64,000 nt of DNA from an uncultured Flavobacteriales bacterium (lineage in GTDB: Bacteria > Bacteroidota > Bacteroidia > Flavobacteriales > JBLHRE01): positions 21,441 through 85,440 of the forward strand of contig CAKZPI010000017.1 of assembly GCA_937139155.1 (NCBI GenBank). Direction: 5' to 3'. Made by a program: the position numbers and the translations under genes. Below, one piece after another: positions 25,459 through 34,501 of the stretch; position 1 is the stretch's first letter; every line of letters starts with the position of its first letter. Under the pieces are notes generated by a model. The model was given only the letters and a program-made list of their open reading frames with translations, did no database searches and was not told the origin of the DNA.

Positions 25459-26721
25459 ATGGAAGAATACAAGAATAGACCGGAAAGTTTAATGATGAGT
25501 TACGGGTATAAGCCTGAGCTTTCTGAAGGAGCCATTAAATGCCCCATTTTTCAAACGTCAACTTTTGTGTTCAAGCGGGCCGAAGAAGGAAAGGCCTTTT
25601 TTGAAGTTGCCTATGGCCTCAGAGAAAAAGGTCACGATGAAGAACTTGGCCTCATCTATAGCCGCCTAAACAATCCGGATTTAGAAATTCTTGAAAACCG
25701 TCTAAGCTTATGGGACGGAGCCGATGACTGCGCCGTGTTTGAATCTGGAATGTCTGCCATTTCTACCGTTCTCATGGAGTTCCTGAAACCTGGCGACCTT
25801 CTCTTGTATTCTTCACCCACTTATGGTGGTACCGATCATTTCATAAACCATGTTTTAACCAAGTGGGGAGTTAAACTGGTAAACTTCTTCCCGAATCAAT
25901 CGAAAGAGGAAATCATTCAGAAAATTGAAGATACCGGAATGGGTGATAAACTGGCCTTGGTGTATATTGAAACCCCTGCCAACCCTACCAATACCCTAAT
26001 TGATATTGAAATGTGTCGTGAAATAGCCGACCATTTTAAAGAAGGTGAAGAGCGGATTCCTCTCGCCGTTGACAATACGTATATGGGGCCCCTTTGGCAG
26101 CATCCTCTTAAACACGGGGCCGACCTTGTGGTATACTCTGCTACCAAGTACATTGGAGGCCATTCGGACGTAATCGCTGGAGCCTGTCTTGGCTCTTCCG
26201 AACATATGGCAAGAATCAAAGGACTAAGAACTTTCTTGGGCAATATGGCGGGTCCATGGACCGGTTGGCTTTTGATGAGAAGTTTAGAAACCCTGAAGGT
26301 TCGAATGGAGCGTCAGGCCAAAAATGCAGTTGAAGTTGCCCAGTTTTTAGAAGATCATCCCAAAGTTGATAAGGTTTATTATCTAGGATTGATTCCGGAA
26401 GATGATAAAGGACAAAAAGAAATCTTCAAGAAACAATGCAAGAGTACCGGAGCTATGGTTGCTTTTGACATTCAAGGAGGAGAAAAGGCTGCCTTCAAAT
26501 TCCTGAATCAACTTAAACTCATTAAATTAGCCGTAAGTTTAGGCTCCACAGAAAGTCTGGCAGAACACCCAGCAACCATGACCCATGCCGATGTTGGCAA
26601 AGAAGCTAAAGACGCCCTTGGGATTTCTGAAAACCTTGTGCGTTTATCTGTGGGGGTTGAGCATGTCGATGATTTGATTCACGATATAAAGCAAGCCCTT
26701 GATGAAGTCAAAAATTTATAA
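25459..26721 (+). CDS. Cystathionine gamma-synthase family PLP enzyme (trans-sulfuration / methionine gamma-lyase-like)
   Basis: A 420-residue Cys/Met-metabolism PLP enzyme. The PLP Lys is K230 in VVYSATKYIGGHSD, with ESGMSAIST and AVDNTYMGP typical of the fold. A family-unusual segment (about residues 42-66, KAFFEVAYGLREKGHDEELG) sits in the N-terminal part. It could be a cystathionine gamma-synthase or -lyase, or methionine gamma-lyase; the sequence alone does not decide which. Cytoplasmic. The next gene overlaps its end by 20 nt. A -7-like box lies 16 nt before the ATG. Confidence 0.88.
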   Translation: MEEYKNRPESLMMSYGYKPELSEGAIKCPIFQTSTFVFKRAEEGKAFFEVAYGLREKGHDEELGLIYSRLNNPDLEILENRLSLWDGADDCAVFESGMSAISTVLMEFLKPGDLLLYSSPTYGGTDHFINHVLTKWGVKLVNFFPNQSKEEIIQKIEDTGMGDKLALVYIETPANPTNTLIDIEMCREIADHFKEGEERIPLAVDNTYMGPLWQHPLKHGADLVVYSATKYIGGHSDVIAGACLGSSEHMARIKGLRTFLGNMAGPWTGWLLMRSLETLKVRMERQAKNAVEVAQFLEDHPKVDKVYYLGLIPEDDKGQKEIFKKQCKSTGAMVAFDIQGGEKAAFKFLNQLKLIKLAVSLGSTESLAEHPATMTHADVGKEAKDALGISENLVRLSVGVEHVDDLIHDIKQALDEVKNL

Positions 26722-27292
26722 AACTTCTTACCCAAGAGAAGAGTTTTTAAACCTTGTTCAAAAGGCCCTTACCACGAGTCATGAGCAGGTAATTCAGCAT
26801 ATTTTTCCGCTTTCACCTGAGCAATTAACTTGGAAACCGGACGATTCCACGTGGTCAGTTTCTGAGGTCTTGCTCCATCTCGAAAAAGTAGAGCAAGAAT
26901 ATGCCCCAAAGATGAATCAAGGCTTTGAAAATGCCCTGGGTTCTCAGCCGATAGGGATTGTTAAAATTGGGTGGTTCTCAAAGGTTTTCGCGAAATCCTT
27001 GGGTCCTGAATCTAGAAGAAAAAAGCAAAAATCTCCTGCCATGTTCAAGCCCAGCCATAGTGAGGAGGCCGTTCATGTGAAGAAGGTGTGGAACGGAATC
27101 CACAGTGATTTTTCAAGCTGGAACCAAAGCATTGGAGAGGTTAACCCCAATAAGGTTAAAATTTCCTCTCCCGTTTCAAGCTTGATTCGGTTTCGGCTTC
27201 CTGGGATACTATTTGCCTTAAATCAGCATAATTTACGGCATTTGGCCCAAGCCCTTGAACTGATTGAGCACCGCAACTTCCCTAAGAGCTAG
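26702..27292 (+). CDS. DinB-superfamily (YfiT-like) putative metal-dependent protein
   Basis: A 196-residue protein of the DinB/YfiT four-helix family, not related to polymerase IV. The blocks PEQLTWKPDDSTWSVSEVLLHLEKVEQEY and HNLRHLAQALELIE carry the usual His residues (in LLHLE and in HNLRH) that bind a divalent metal. Some members are thiol-dependent S-transferases. ATG 26702 overlaps the preceding PLP enzyme by 20 nt, so they are cotranscribed. The 3' end overlaps the convergent repressor gene by 11 nt. Confidence 0.7.
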   Translation: MKSKIYKTSYPREEFLNLVQKALTTSHEQVIQHIFPLSPEQLTWKPDDSTWSVSEVLLHLEKVEQEYAPKMNQGFENALGSQPIGIVKIGWFSKVFAKSLGPESRRKKQKSPAMFKPSHSEEAVHVKKVWNGIHSDFSSWNQSIGEVNPNKVKISSPVSSLIRFRLPGILFALNQHNLRHLAQALELIEHRNFPKS

Positions 27293-28004
27293 GCTGGAAT
27301 TTTGAGCTTATATAATTGGTAAACTTCCACACTTCAATAACTTCCTCAACCGGAACTTCAAAGGGCTGGTAAAACGGGTTGCTAGAGGTAAGCAATAACT
27401 TTCCTTCCTCCTTGATTCGGTTATAGGCTACCTTAAAAACCACCCCATCATTTTTGGTAGTAACAATGTAGGCCACCCCGTCTTTGATGGATCGCCAGTC
27501 ATCAATGTATTGGCCAATCACCCAAGCTCCGTCCTCAATTGGCGGCATAGAGTCTCCTGAAATTTGAAAGCCTCTATACTTCCTCTCTCTTGCCAAAAAA
27601 GGCAGCTTGAAGGTTGGCAGGCCTGAAATAAAATCCGGATCTGCATAACCTGCGGCATAGCCTGCTTTTGCCTTTGTAGGCACCAATTCAATGTTTTCAT
27701 CGCCTTGGGCGTCTACCGTAGTGGTTAAAACCCTTAAACGCTTTCCCGTAAGGTCAAAATCAAAACCTTTCTCAAGCTCTGAAAGCTGAAATTCTGAAGC
27801 CGTTGACAAATCAACCCGTAGCAGCTTGTCAATGGATACTTTGTATAAATCAGAAAGATTTAGCAGCAAATGAAAAGGAGGCTGGGCCGTTTCATTCTCA
27901 TACCCGCTCAAAGAAGACCGGGTGGTGCCAATGGACTTGGCCACCTCTTCTTGACTAAGGCCTTTCCTCTTTCTTAATAATTTAATGTTGCTTGCAAAAT
28001 ACAT
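27282..28004 (-). CDS. XRE-S24 repressor-type regulator (LexA/CI-like)
   Basis: A 240-residue regulator with an N-terminal helix-turn-helix (about residues 6-62) and a C-terminal S24 protease domain with the dyad S152 (GDSM) and K191 (VVFK). Two Ala-Gly bonds at 114-115 and 118-119 (KAGYAAGYADP) lie where LexA and CI repressors cleave themselves. This suggests a DNA-damage- or stress-responsive repressor, but phage-derived or housekeeping roles are possible. No phage genes are near. Its 3' end overlaps the convergent gene by 11 nt. The targets are unknown. Confidence 0.85.
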   Translation of the reverse strand: MYFASNIKLLRKRKGLSQEEVAKSIGTTRSSLSGYENETAQPPFHLLLNLSDLYKVSIDKLLRVDLSTASEFQLSELEKGFDFDLTGKRLRVLTTTVDAQGDENIELVPTKAKAGYAAGYADPDFISGLPTFKLPFLARERKYRGFQISGDSMPPIEDGAWVIGQYIDDWRSIKDGVAYIVTTKNDGVVFKVAYNRIKEEGKLLLTSSNPFYQPFEVPVEEVIEVWKFTNYISSKFQPSS

Positions 28005-28190
28005 GGTCAGAATTTTGCCTGAAATATCGGCAAAAACATCATGCCCTCCAACAAGATTCTGACGATTATTCTGTCAAGGCAGGAAGGTCTTGTCTGATAA
28101 TTCCAATACTTTTTTACAAATCATCTAGGTTATTGTTCAACCAACATCATTCATGAACGCTCAAGTCTAGTTGGGAGTTTTGTAAAATGC

Positions 28191-28216
28191 AAAAAGCCGC
28201 CCTTTTGAGACGGCTT
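28191..28216 (-). terminator. Terminator after the OmpA-family gene
   Basis: On the minus strand AAGCCG and CGGCTT form the outer stem, extended by CTC/GGG over an AAAA loop, followed by TTT. The motif is very like the sodA terminator. Confidence 0.75.
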
Positions 28217-28241
28217 CTATGCTTTTAGGTCCTTGAAGTTT

Positions 28242-29246
28242 TTAGTCTTGAATCACGTCGTAAAGCACTCCTAAGTCAGGAGAAATAATGATTTCAATTC
28301 TACGGTTGGCAGCCTTTCCGGCCGAGGTTTCATTTGAGGCAACGGGAATAAACTCTCCTCTTCCCGCGGCAGTTAAGCGGGTTGGATCAACTCCAGCCTG
28401 GGTAAGGATTTTCACAATGGAGGTGGCCCGCATCACGCTGAGATCCCAGTTATCCTTAATGGCTCCGCTTCCATTGTATTCATCGTTATCCGTATGGCCT
28501 TCAATTAGAATATCAAGGTCCGGGTTTTCGCTAAGTGCACCCGCCAAATCTTGAATGGCCTGCTTTCCGGAAGCGTCTACATTCCAACTTCCCGAAGCAA
28601 ACAAAAGGCTATTCTCTAAAGACACATATACCTTTCCATTCTTCTGTTCAACGGTTAATCCTTTCCCCTCAAAACGGGTAAGGGCCGCCGCAATTTTATC
28701 GCGTAAAGCGGAAGAAATGCTGTCTTTTTTCGACAAAGCACTTTCCAATTCATTTACCCGCTCTTCCCTCTTCTCAAGATTGGTCTCTAGTTCCTTAAGC
28801 CGAGAATTTAGGGCATTCAATCGCTCCTGTTCTTTGGTCAGAGCCTCTTCTTTAGCCAGAAGTTCCTGCTCTGTTTTCTCCAGTTGCTCAAGTAGCTTCC
28901 TGTTTTCAGCCGCATTTCTAGCAATCAAGGTATTGTTGTTGGCAATCAAAAGTTCGTAGCTTTCATTCAGCTCCTCATAGCTCTTGGTGAGCCTTCTATA
29001 GGCATTCCCCATCAAGGTAGTGTCTTCCCGTAAGGCCTTAGCCTTTTTCTGCAAAGCATCAATGGTACGTAGAGCTTCATTGAACTCCCCCTCCATTTTG
29101 GCGTAATCATCCCGTAGTTTCCCAAGGTCTTCTTGACATTCAGTCTCCTTGGCTTGGAGCTCCTCGTATTTTCGAATGGGCACACATGAGCTTGCGGCTA
29201 CAATCAATAAGCCCAAGGCAATCATTAGGTTTTTTGAATTCTTCAT
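28242..29246 (-). CDS. OmpA-family lipoprotein with coiled coil
   Basis: A 334-residue outer-membrane lipoprotein. The signal ends at the lipobox AASSC with Cys21. Residues about 25-200 form a long coiled coil rich in Glu, Leu and Lys. An OmpA/MotB peptidoglycan-binding domain follows (about 210-325), with ILIEGHTDNDEY, NWDLSVMRATSIVKIL and AAGRGEFIPVASNET. The structure suits a tether between outer membrane and cell wall. It lies 9 nt after exonuclease III on the same strand, and a terminator follows it. Confidence 0.88.
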   Translation of the reverse strand: MKNSKNLMIALGLLIVAASSCVPIRKYEELQAKETECQEDLGKLRDDYAKMEGEFNEALRTIDALQKKAKALREDTTLMGNAYRRLTKSYEELNESYELLIANNNTLIARNAAENRKLLEQLEKTEQELLAKEEALTKEQERLNALNSRLKELETNLEKREERVNELESALSKKDSISSALRDKIAAALTRFEGKGLTVEQKNGKVYVSLENSLLFASGSWNVDASGKQAIQDLAGALSENPDLDILIEGHTDNDEYNGSGAIKDNWDLSVMRATSIVKILTQAGVDPTRLTAAGRGEFIPVASNETSAGKAANRRIEIIISPDLGVLYDVIQD

Positions 29247-29255
29247 GGCTTGTAT

Positions 29256-30020
29256 TTAAAGGTCTAATTCAATTAAAAGAGGTGCGTGGTCAGAATGCAT
29301 AGCCTCTCGCAAAATAGCAGAACGTTTTATGTTTTCTCTTAAACTTTCGGTAACCATATGGTAATCAATCCTCCAGCCCTTGTTTTGTTGTCGAGAGTTG
29401 AAACGGTAACTCCACCAAGTATATTGATGGGGTTCTTGGTTTACTTCTCTGAATCCATCCACCATCCCGTCTTCCAAAAAATCACTCACCCAAGCTCGCT
29501 CTTCAGGCAAGAATCCAGATGATTTTTTGTTAGCTACTGGGTTGTGGATGTCAATCTCTGTATGGCAAATGTTAAAGTCACCCGAAATTACAAGATTTGG
29601 CTTCTCCTTCCGCAAATTTCGCACATAAGCATGGAAATCTTCCAAGGACTCCATTTTCAAATCTTGGCGAATGTCGCCCGTGGTTCCAGAGGGTATGTAA
29701 ACACTCATTACCGAAACCCCATCGAAATCGGCCCTTATCACCCGACCTTCTTTCTGGTACAATTCAATCGGACAACCATATTCTACGTGATTTGGCTCTT
29801 GCTTTGTGAGAATGGCCACCCCACTATAACCAGGTTTTTCGGCTGAAAAATAATAGGAATGATACCCCAATTCCTCAAAGATTTCAGAAGGTATTTGAAC
29901 CGGTTTGGCCTTTGTTTCCTGTAAGCAAACCACATCTGGGTCAGCCGCCTTTAACCATTCCGCAAAGTCTTTTCTCAATGCCGCCCGGATTCCATTTACA
30001 TTATAGCTTATTATCTTCAT
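29256..30020 (-). CDS. xth: Exodeoxyribonuclease III / AP endonuclease
   Basis: A 254-residue enzyme of the ExoIII/Ape1 family that cuts abasic sites in base excision repair and has 3'-5' exonuclease activity. Active-site blocks are E35 in CLQETKAKP, the GDFNICHTEIDIHNP block, and SDHAPLL with D244 and H245. The length is normal. It is cytoplasmic. The ATG is preceded by GGAGG, an unusually clear Shine-Dalgarno-like string for this genome. The OmpA lipoprotein gene follows 9 nt later. Confidence 0.94.
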   Translation of the reverse strand: MKIISYNVNGIRAALRKDFAEWLKAADPDVVCLQETKAKPVQIPSEIFEELGYHSYYFSAEKPGYSGVAILTKQEPNHVEYGCPIELYQKEGRVIRADFDGVSVMSVYIPSGTTGDIRQDLKMESLEDFHAYVRNLRKEKPNLVISGDFNICHTEIDIHNPVANKKSSGFLPEERAWVSDFLEDGMVDGFREVNQEPHQYTWWSYRFNSRQQNKGWRIDYHMVTESLRENIKRSAILREAMHSDHAPLLIELDL

Positions 30021-30078
30021 TCCTCCGTTTTACACGTATTCCTGTCATTTGTTCGTTACTTTGCCACAATTCAAGTGC

Positions 30079-33000
30079 ATGAGGCGAATAAGACCTGAAA
30101 TTTACTGCATTCTTCTACTGCTCCAATTGAGCGGAGGCCTTGTTTTTGCACAGGATACCCTTCATAACTACCTTTCAAAAAATTGGTCAGAAGACCTAGA
30201 TAGCTTGTACTTAGGTGAGGATTTCATAAACCTTGAATCCGTGCGGGTTTTTTCCCTTTCCGGGGATAGTATAAGTCCTTCTTGTTTTGAAATCGATCCT
30301 TTTCAGGGAAAAGCTTACCGACTAGGCAATTGTCCTTCCAATACCTGGACCATCTATTACAAAACCTTTGGTATAAAGGCTTCACGAAATAGTTCGTTGA
30401 GGGATTCAAGCATGATAATCCAACCCCTTCCGGGGAAGGAACCTTCCGTTTTTCCGGAAACTGAAAATCCATGGGAGGCTTTTCCTGGCCTTGAAAGCAG
30501 CGGAAACATTACCCGGGGAATTACTGCAGGGTCCAATCAAAACATCGGTCTTGACGCTAGAATGAACATTCAGTTATCTGGAAATCTTAATGAAAACACA
30601 CGTATAAACGCAAGCATCCACGACGAAAACCTACCGGGCCAATCTTCTGGGTACACCCAACAGCTTCAAGAGTTTGACCGAGTTTCCATCGGCATTGAAA
30701 ACCCGGTTTTCACCCTTACCGGCGGTGATTACAACCTTAAATCGAAGCCTTATGAACTGGGCACCTATGAAAAACGAACTGCTGGAATTTACCTTGAGTT
30801 ACACCCTGATTCTACCCAGTGGAAAGCCGGACTCGGGGGAGGAATTTCGCGTGGGAAATACGCCATTAATCAGTTCAATGGAGTGGAAGGAAATCAGGGC
30901 CCTTACCCCCTTACTGGGAACGCAAATGAAAATTTCATCCTCATCATCTCAGGTTCTGAGCGAGTTTTTATTGATGGGAAAAGATTAACCCGAGGAGAAA
31001 ACAATGATTATGTCATCGATTATAATGCCGCTGAAATTCGGTTTACACCCAACCAACCCATCACCCGTGAAAAAAGGATCTCTGTAGAGTTTCAATACAC
31101 TGATAAAAATTATGCTCGTTTTTTAACCAATCTTAACTTGCAAGGAACATACGAGAAAGGATCGCTTGAAATTGACCATTTAATGGAGACGGATGCCAAA
31201 AATCAGCCCCTCCAACAGGATTTAAACCAGGACGATAAAATTCGTCTTTCCATGGCTGGCGACCAAAACCCGAGCATTCCCTCCGATCAGCTGGTTGATT
31301 TTAACCCCGATGCCATCCAATACCGAAAGATTGACACCCTCGGATACACCAACGTATTAGTGTTTAGTAAAACTTTTGCTGATTCTTTATTTACTGCCAG
31401 TTTCCGCAAGGTTGGGGATGGAAAAGGAGATTATATTCAAGTTAACAACGAGGTGAACGGGATAGTTTATCGCTGGGTAGCACCTATTGGTGGGGTTTCA
31501 CAGGGTAATTATGAGCCCGAACGAATCCTCATTGCCCCCGTAAAACGTAGTCAATTGATTATCAGGCATAAGCATAAATTTGCCTCGGGTTTAAACTCAG
31601 AAATTGAGCTTGCCCAAACCCAATTTGATCAAAATCTTTTCTCAAACCTTGACTCGAAAGACGATAAGGCAAATGGTGTTTTTGTTTCAATTGGACGCGA
31701 AAATCAAAAGGGTTTCCATTTTCAGGCTAATCTTGGGCATTTTGAAAACAATTTCTCCCCTTTTGAAGACCGTTTTGAAGTTGAATACAATAGAGACTGG
31801 AATCTTAACGACAGCCTAGTAAGGCGAAAAATGACGTTCGGATCTTTAGGCCTTGGATTCAAGAAAGACAGCCTAAATCAAATCCTTTCCCAAACCGAAT
31901 TCAACCTTTTGGATGCCCAAAGTGGTATCCGGCAAAACCTAAGTCTTTCCAACCATTGGGGACCAAACGAAATAAAAGGTAAAGCCTCTCTCCTAAGCAG
32001 TCAGGGACTAAAAACCGGTGATTTCTACCGGCATGAAATAGAAGATAAAATTCAAATTTCCCAATCCTTTTATCTTTTCGGTACTAGTCTGTATGAATCA
32101 AAAGAAGTTAAGGCTCCGAGGAGCGATTCACTAAGCCCTGTTTCTTTCCGTTTTCATGATTATAAAATAGGGTTTGGTCAAAAGGCCGACTCAAGCTCCT
32201 GGTCTCTGGCATTTCAAAACCGGGAAGACCTGATACCGCTCGGAAATCGTCTAGAAAATCAAGCCAGCATATGGGCCATCCACTCAACCTATTCCAAAAC
32301 TTGGGAACGGGCCGAGCTAGGCCATAGTTTGGTATATAGAAGCTTAAGCCTTCAAGACAGTAGCCAAAATTTAGGTAGCCTAACAGGTCGTACCAGCTTT
32401 AAGTCTGGTTTCTTTCAAAACCAACTCATTCTAAACACCCGACTGGAGGTCTCATCCGGGCAAGAGCCCGAACGTGTTTTTTCGTATATAGAGGTTCAGC
32501 CTGGCCAAGGGCAATATGGTTGGATTGATTACAACCAAAACAACATCAAAGAAATTGATGAATTCGTGGTGGCGCCTTTGCAAGACACGGCCAATTTCAT
32601 TCGGGTATTCACTCCCACCAATAGATACCTACCCGTAAATCGAGGCTTTGCTAGCTTAAACCTCTCTTGGAACCCGCGAATACGAACTAGTTCGCCCAGT
32701 TTCTGGAGACGATTCTCCAACCAGTTTCAAGCAAGCTCTGACCAGCGGCGCATTCAAGAGGGCTCGAGGTATGAACAGGCCTTTCTAAATATTCCCGACT
32801 CCAGTTTGATTGGTCAAAACCAGCAAATTCAGAATCAGGTTTATTTCAACCGTGGCAATTCTAATTTCACCTCCTACCTTGTTTTATTACGTTCAGCCCA
32901 AAAATCATTGATTGGTTATGGACAAGAACGAAGAAGCCTGGAACAAATCGAGTGGATGGGTAGAAAAAGCCTGGGCTCTTCAACCTTTCTATCCTTAATC

Positions 33001-33450
33001 ACATCCTATTCAGAGCAGGAGAACCAGGCGGGTGATTTTGAGGCCCGAACCTTCAAATTGTTCAATACCAGCCAAAGAATCGATTTAGAATATCGTTTGA
33101 GCCGGCATTGGCTAATCTTCAAGACAAAGTATAAACACAGCAAGGAAAGCCTCAGAGGATCTCTCCTAGACGCTTATTTTTTCGAAATTGAGTATAGGAT
33201 TCAATCAAAACAGGGCGGACAAGCCTCTGGGAGTCTTGGGTATGTACAAAATGTCTTTATGGGGAACCCGAACAGCCTGGCCGGATTTGAGATGCTGGAA
33301 GGGCTTCAAGTTGGGGAAAACCTAACCTGGGGTCTCGGATGGAATCAGTTAATTGGGAATAGCTTCCAAATTAGCATAGATTACCGGGGAAGGAAAGGGA
33401 ATGGCAATACCATTCATACCGGAACGGCCAAGGTTCGGTTGATTTTCTAA
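30079..33450 (+). CDS. Large outer-membrane-type secreted protein, unknown
   Basis: A 1123-residue protein with a signal peptide (about residues 1-25, ending LVFAQ). The rest is polar, aromatic and beta-rich. From about residue 140 it reads like strands of a large beta-barrel or repeated beta domain (GSNQNIGLDARMNIQLSGN, FTLTGGDYNLK, VEFQYTDKNYARFLTNLNL), and the chain ends in a strand with terminal Phe (AKVRLIF), as in outer-membrane barrels. No TonB box, plug or type IX tail is seen. Similar large proteins occur in Bacteroidota without a known role. It is a single gene with its own terminator, divergent from xth. Confidence 0.6.
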   Translation: MRRIRPEIYCILLLLQLSGGLVFAQDTLHNYLSKNWSEDLDSLYLGEDFINLESVRVFSLSGDSISPSCFEIDPFQGKAYRLGNCPSNTWTIYYKTFGIKASRNSSLRDSSMIIQPLPGKEPSVFPETENPWEAFPGLESSGNITRGITAGSNQNIGLDARMNIQLSGNLNENTRINASIHDENLPGQSSGYTQQLQEFDRVSIGIENPVFTLTGGDYNLKSKPYELGTYEKRTAGIYLELHPDSTQWKAGLGGGISRGKYAINQFNGVEGNQGPYPLTGNANENFILIISGSERVFIDGKRLTRGENNDYVIDYNAAEIRFTPNQPITREKRISVEFQYTDKNYARFLTNLNLQGTYEKGSLEIDHLMETDAKNQPLQQDLNQDDKIRLSMAGDQNPSIPSDQLVDFNPDAIQYRKIDTLGYTNVLVFSKTFADSLFTASFRKVGDGKGDYIQVNNEVNGIVYRWVAPIGGVSQGNYEPERILIAPVKRSQLIIRHKHKFASGLNSEIELAQTQFDQNLFSNLDSKDDKANGVFVSIGRENQKGFHFQANLGHFENNFSPFEDRFEVEYNRDWNLNDSLVRRKMTFGSLGLGFKKDSLNQILSQTEFNLLDAQSGIRQNLSLSNHWGPNEIKGKASLLSSQGLKTGDFYRHEIEDKIQISQSFYLFGTSLYESKEVKAPRSDSLSPVSFRFHDYKIGFGQKADSSSWSLAFQNREDLIPLGNRLENQASIWAIHSTYSKTWERAELGHSLVYRSLSLQDSSQNLGSLTGRTSFKSGFFQNQLILNTRLEVSSGQEPERVFSYIEVQPGQGQYGWIDYNQNNIKEIDEFVVAPLQDTANFIRVFTPTNRYLPVNRGFASLNLSWNPRIRTSSPSFWRRFSNQFQASSDQRRIQEGSRYEQAFLNIPDSSLIGQNQQIQNQVYFNRGNSNFTSYLVLLRSAQKSLIGYGQERRSLEQIEWMGRKSLGSSTFLSLITSYSEQENQAGDFEARTFKLFNTSQRIDLEYRLSRHWLIFKTKYKHSKESLRGSLLDAYFFEIEYRIQSKQGGQASGSLGYVQNVFMGNPNSLAGFEMLEGLQVGENLTWGLGWNQLIGNSFQISIDYRGRKGNGNTIHTGTAKVRLIF

Positions 33451-33456
33451 AAAAGA

Positions 33457-33483
33457 AAAAGCCAGGCGGTAAACCTGGCTTTT
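33457..33483. terminator. Bidirectional terminator between convergent genes
   Basis: AAAAGCCAGG pairs perfectly with CCTGGCTTTT over a 7-nt loop, with A and T tracts on the two sides. It serves the large plus-strand gene and the minus-strand coiled-coil gene. Confidence 0.88.
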
Positions 33484-33506
33484 AATAATTTATCTGCAAT
33501 TACTGC

Positions 33507-34400
33507 TTAGAAAATGGAGTCTTCCAATTTAAAGCTGCTTTGTCCAATTAAATGACCTTCACAGTAAACCTCAACGGTATAGGTTCCAACCATTGGTTCC
33601 TCAGGAGCATCCACATAAATGCACATATCAATTGGGCTTCCTTCGTAATATACTTGCTTACGCTCTGAAACCTCAATGGTCTTATCATCTGCAGCCGCCA
33701 TGGTCATGCTTGAAGTAAGTGCGCCTTGCTCAACCATTCCGTTGGGGTTAACCAATCTAAGGTAAACCATTTTGTTTCCTTTTTCAGAAAGCAGGTTTTT
33801 CCCTAAGGTAAAGCAGGTTTTGAACTTGTCTACGCGAGTAGCCTTGTCCATTACCTTTTCAGAGCCATTGGATCTAATTTTAATGCCTTGAGCAATGATA
33901 CCCTGGGCTTCAAGAATAGCTCCTTTCTTAATGGTAGTCTCAAGCTTTTCATTGGTTTCAGACAATTGCTCATTAACCATTCTTTCTGCTTGAAGAGTAT
34001 CGGTAATAAGCTCAGACTCTTGCTGGTAGTAAACCGCCATGGCTCTCAATGAGTCAGCCAATTCAAGTAAGTCGGCCCGCTCTCTGCGAATTCTTCTTAC
34101 TTCCGAACGGTATCTTTCCAACAAACGGACATTATCTGTAAGCATGCTTACCGAATCACGTAGGTCAAGAATTCTATTTCTTTCCTCAATTAGCTCCAGG
34201 TTTAAGCTATCCTTATCCCCTAGAACAATGTCATATTGAGCCACCATTTCGGCAAGGTCTTGCTCTAATTCTTTCTTATCTGAAGTTAGGTTTGCCGCTG
34301 TATTTTTCTCGTTGTACAACAACCAAGCTGCTACAATTAGCAAAAGTAATAGGAGGATGATGATCACCCTTGACCTTTTCCCATTATCTTGATTCTCCAT
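33507..34400 (-). CDS. Membrane-anchored coiled-coil protein, unknown
   Basis: A 297-residue protein with an N-terminal transmembrane helix (about residues 11-28, very rich in Ile and Leu), a long coiled coil (about 35-155) and a C-terminal beta domain (about 165-295, including GTYTVEVYCEGHLIGQSSFKL). The topology suggests the C-terminal domain is in the periplasm. The arrangement is common in Bacteroidota proteins of unknown function. It is divergent from comF 101 nt away, and ends at a shared terminator. Confidence 0.6.
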   Translation of the reverse strand: MENQDNGKRSRVIIILLLLLLIVAAWLLYNEKNTAANLTSDKKELEQDLAEMVAQYDIVLGDKDSLNLELIEERNRILDLRDSVSMLTDNVRLLERYRSEVRRIRRERADLLELADSLRAMAVYYQQESELITDTLQAERMVNEQLSETNEKLETTIKKGAILEAQGIIAQGIKIRSNGSEKVMDKATRVDKFKTCFTLGKNLLSEKGNKMVYLRLVNPNGMVEQGALTSSMTMAAADDKTIEVSERKQVYYEGSPIDMCIYVDAPEEPMVGTYTVEVYCEGHLIGQSSFKLEDSIF

Positions 34401-34483
34401 AATTCCTTGTTTTTTAATCTTTTAACGCTTTGGAATTGATTTTTCTCTTGAAGCGTCAAAACTACTTGTTTTTTTCTAACTTT

Positions 34484-34497
34484 TGTCAATATTGACA
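34484..34497. promoter_or_regulatory. Perfect 14-bp palindrome just before comF, candidate operator
   Basis: TGTCAATATTGACA is a perfect palindrome 4 nt before the comF ATG. It overlaps the expected transcription start, just downstream of TAACTTTT (34477-34484), a -7-like box. A repressor bound here would block comF transcription. The cognate regulator is unknown. Confidence 0.5.
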
Positions 34498-34501
34498 TCA
34501 A

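Noticed and set aside
28055..28110. Possible operator for the XRE-S24 gene (TGAC-N9-GTCA and repeated TCTG strings)
   Set aside because: The inverted repeat is only 4 bp per arm and not distinct enough to call.
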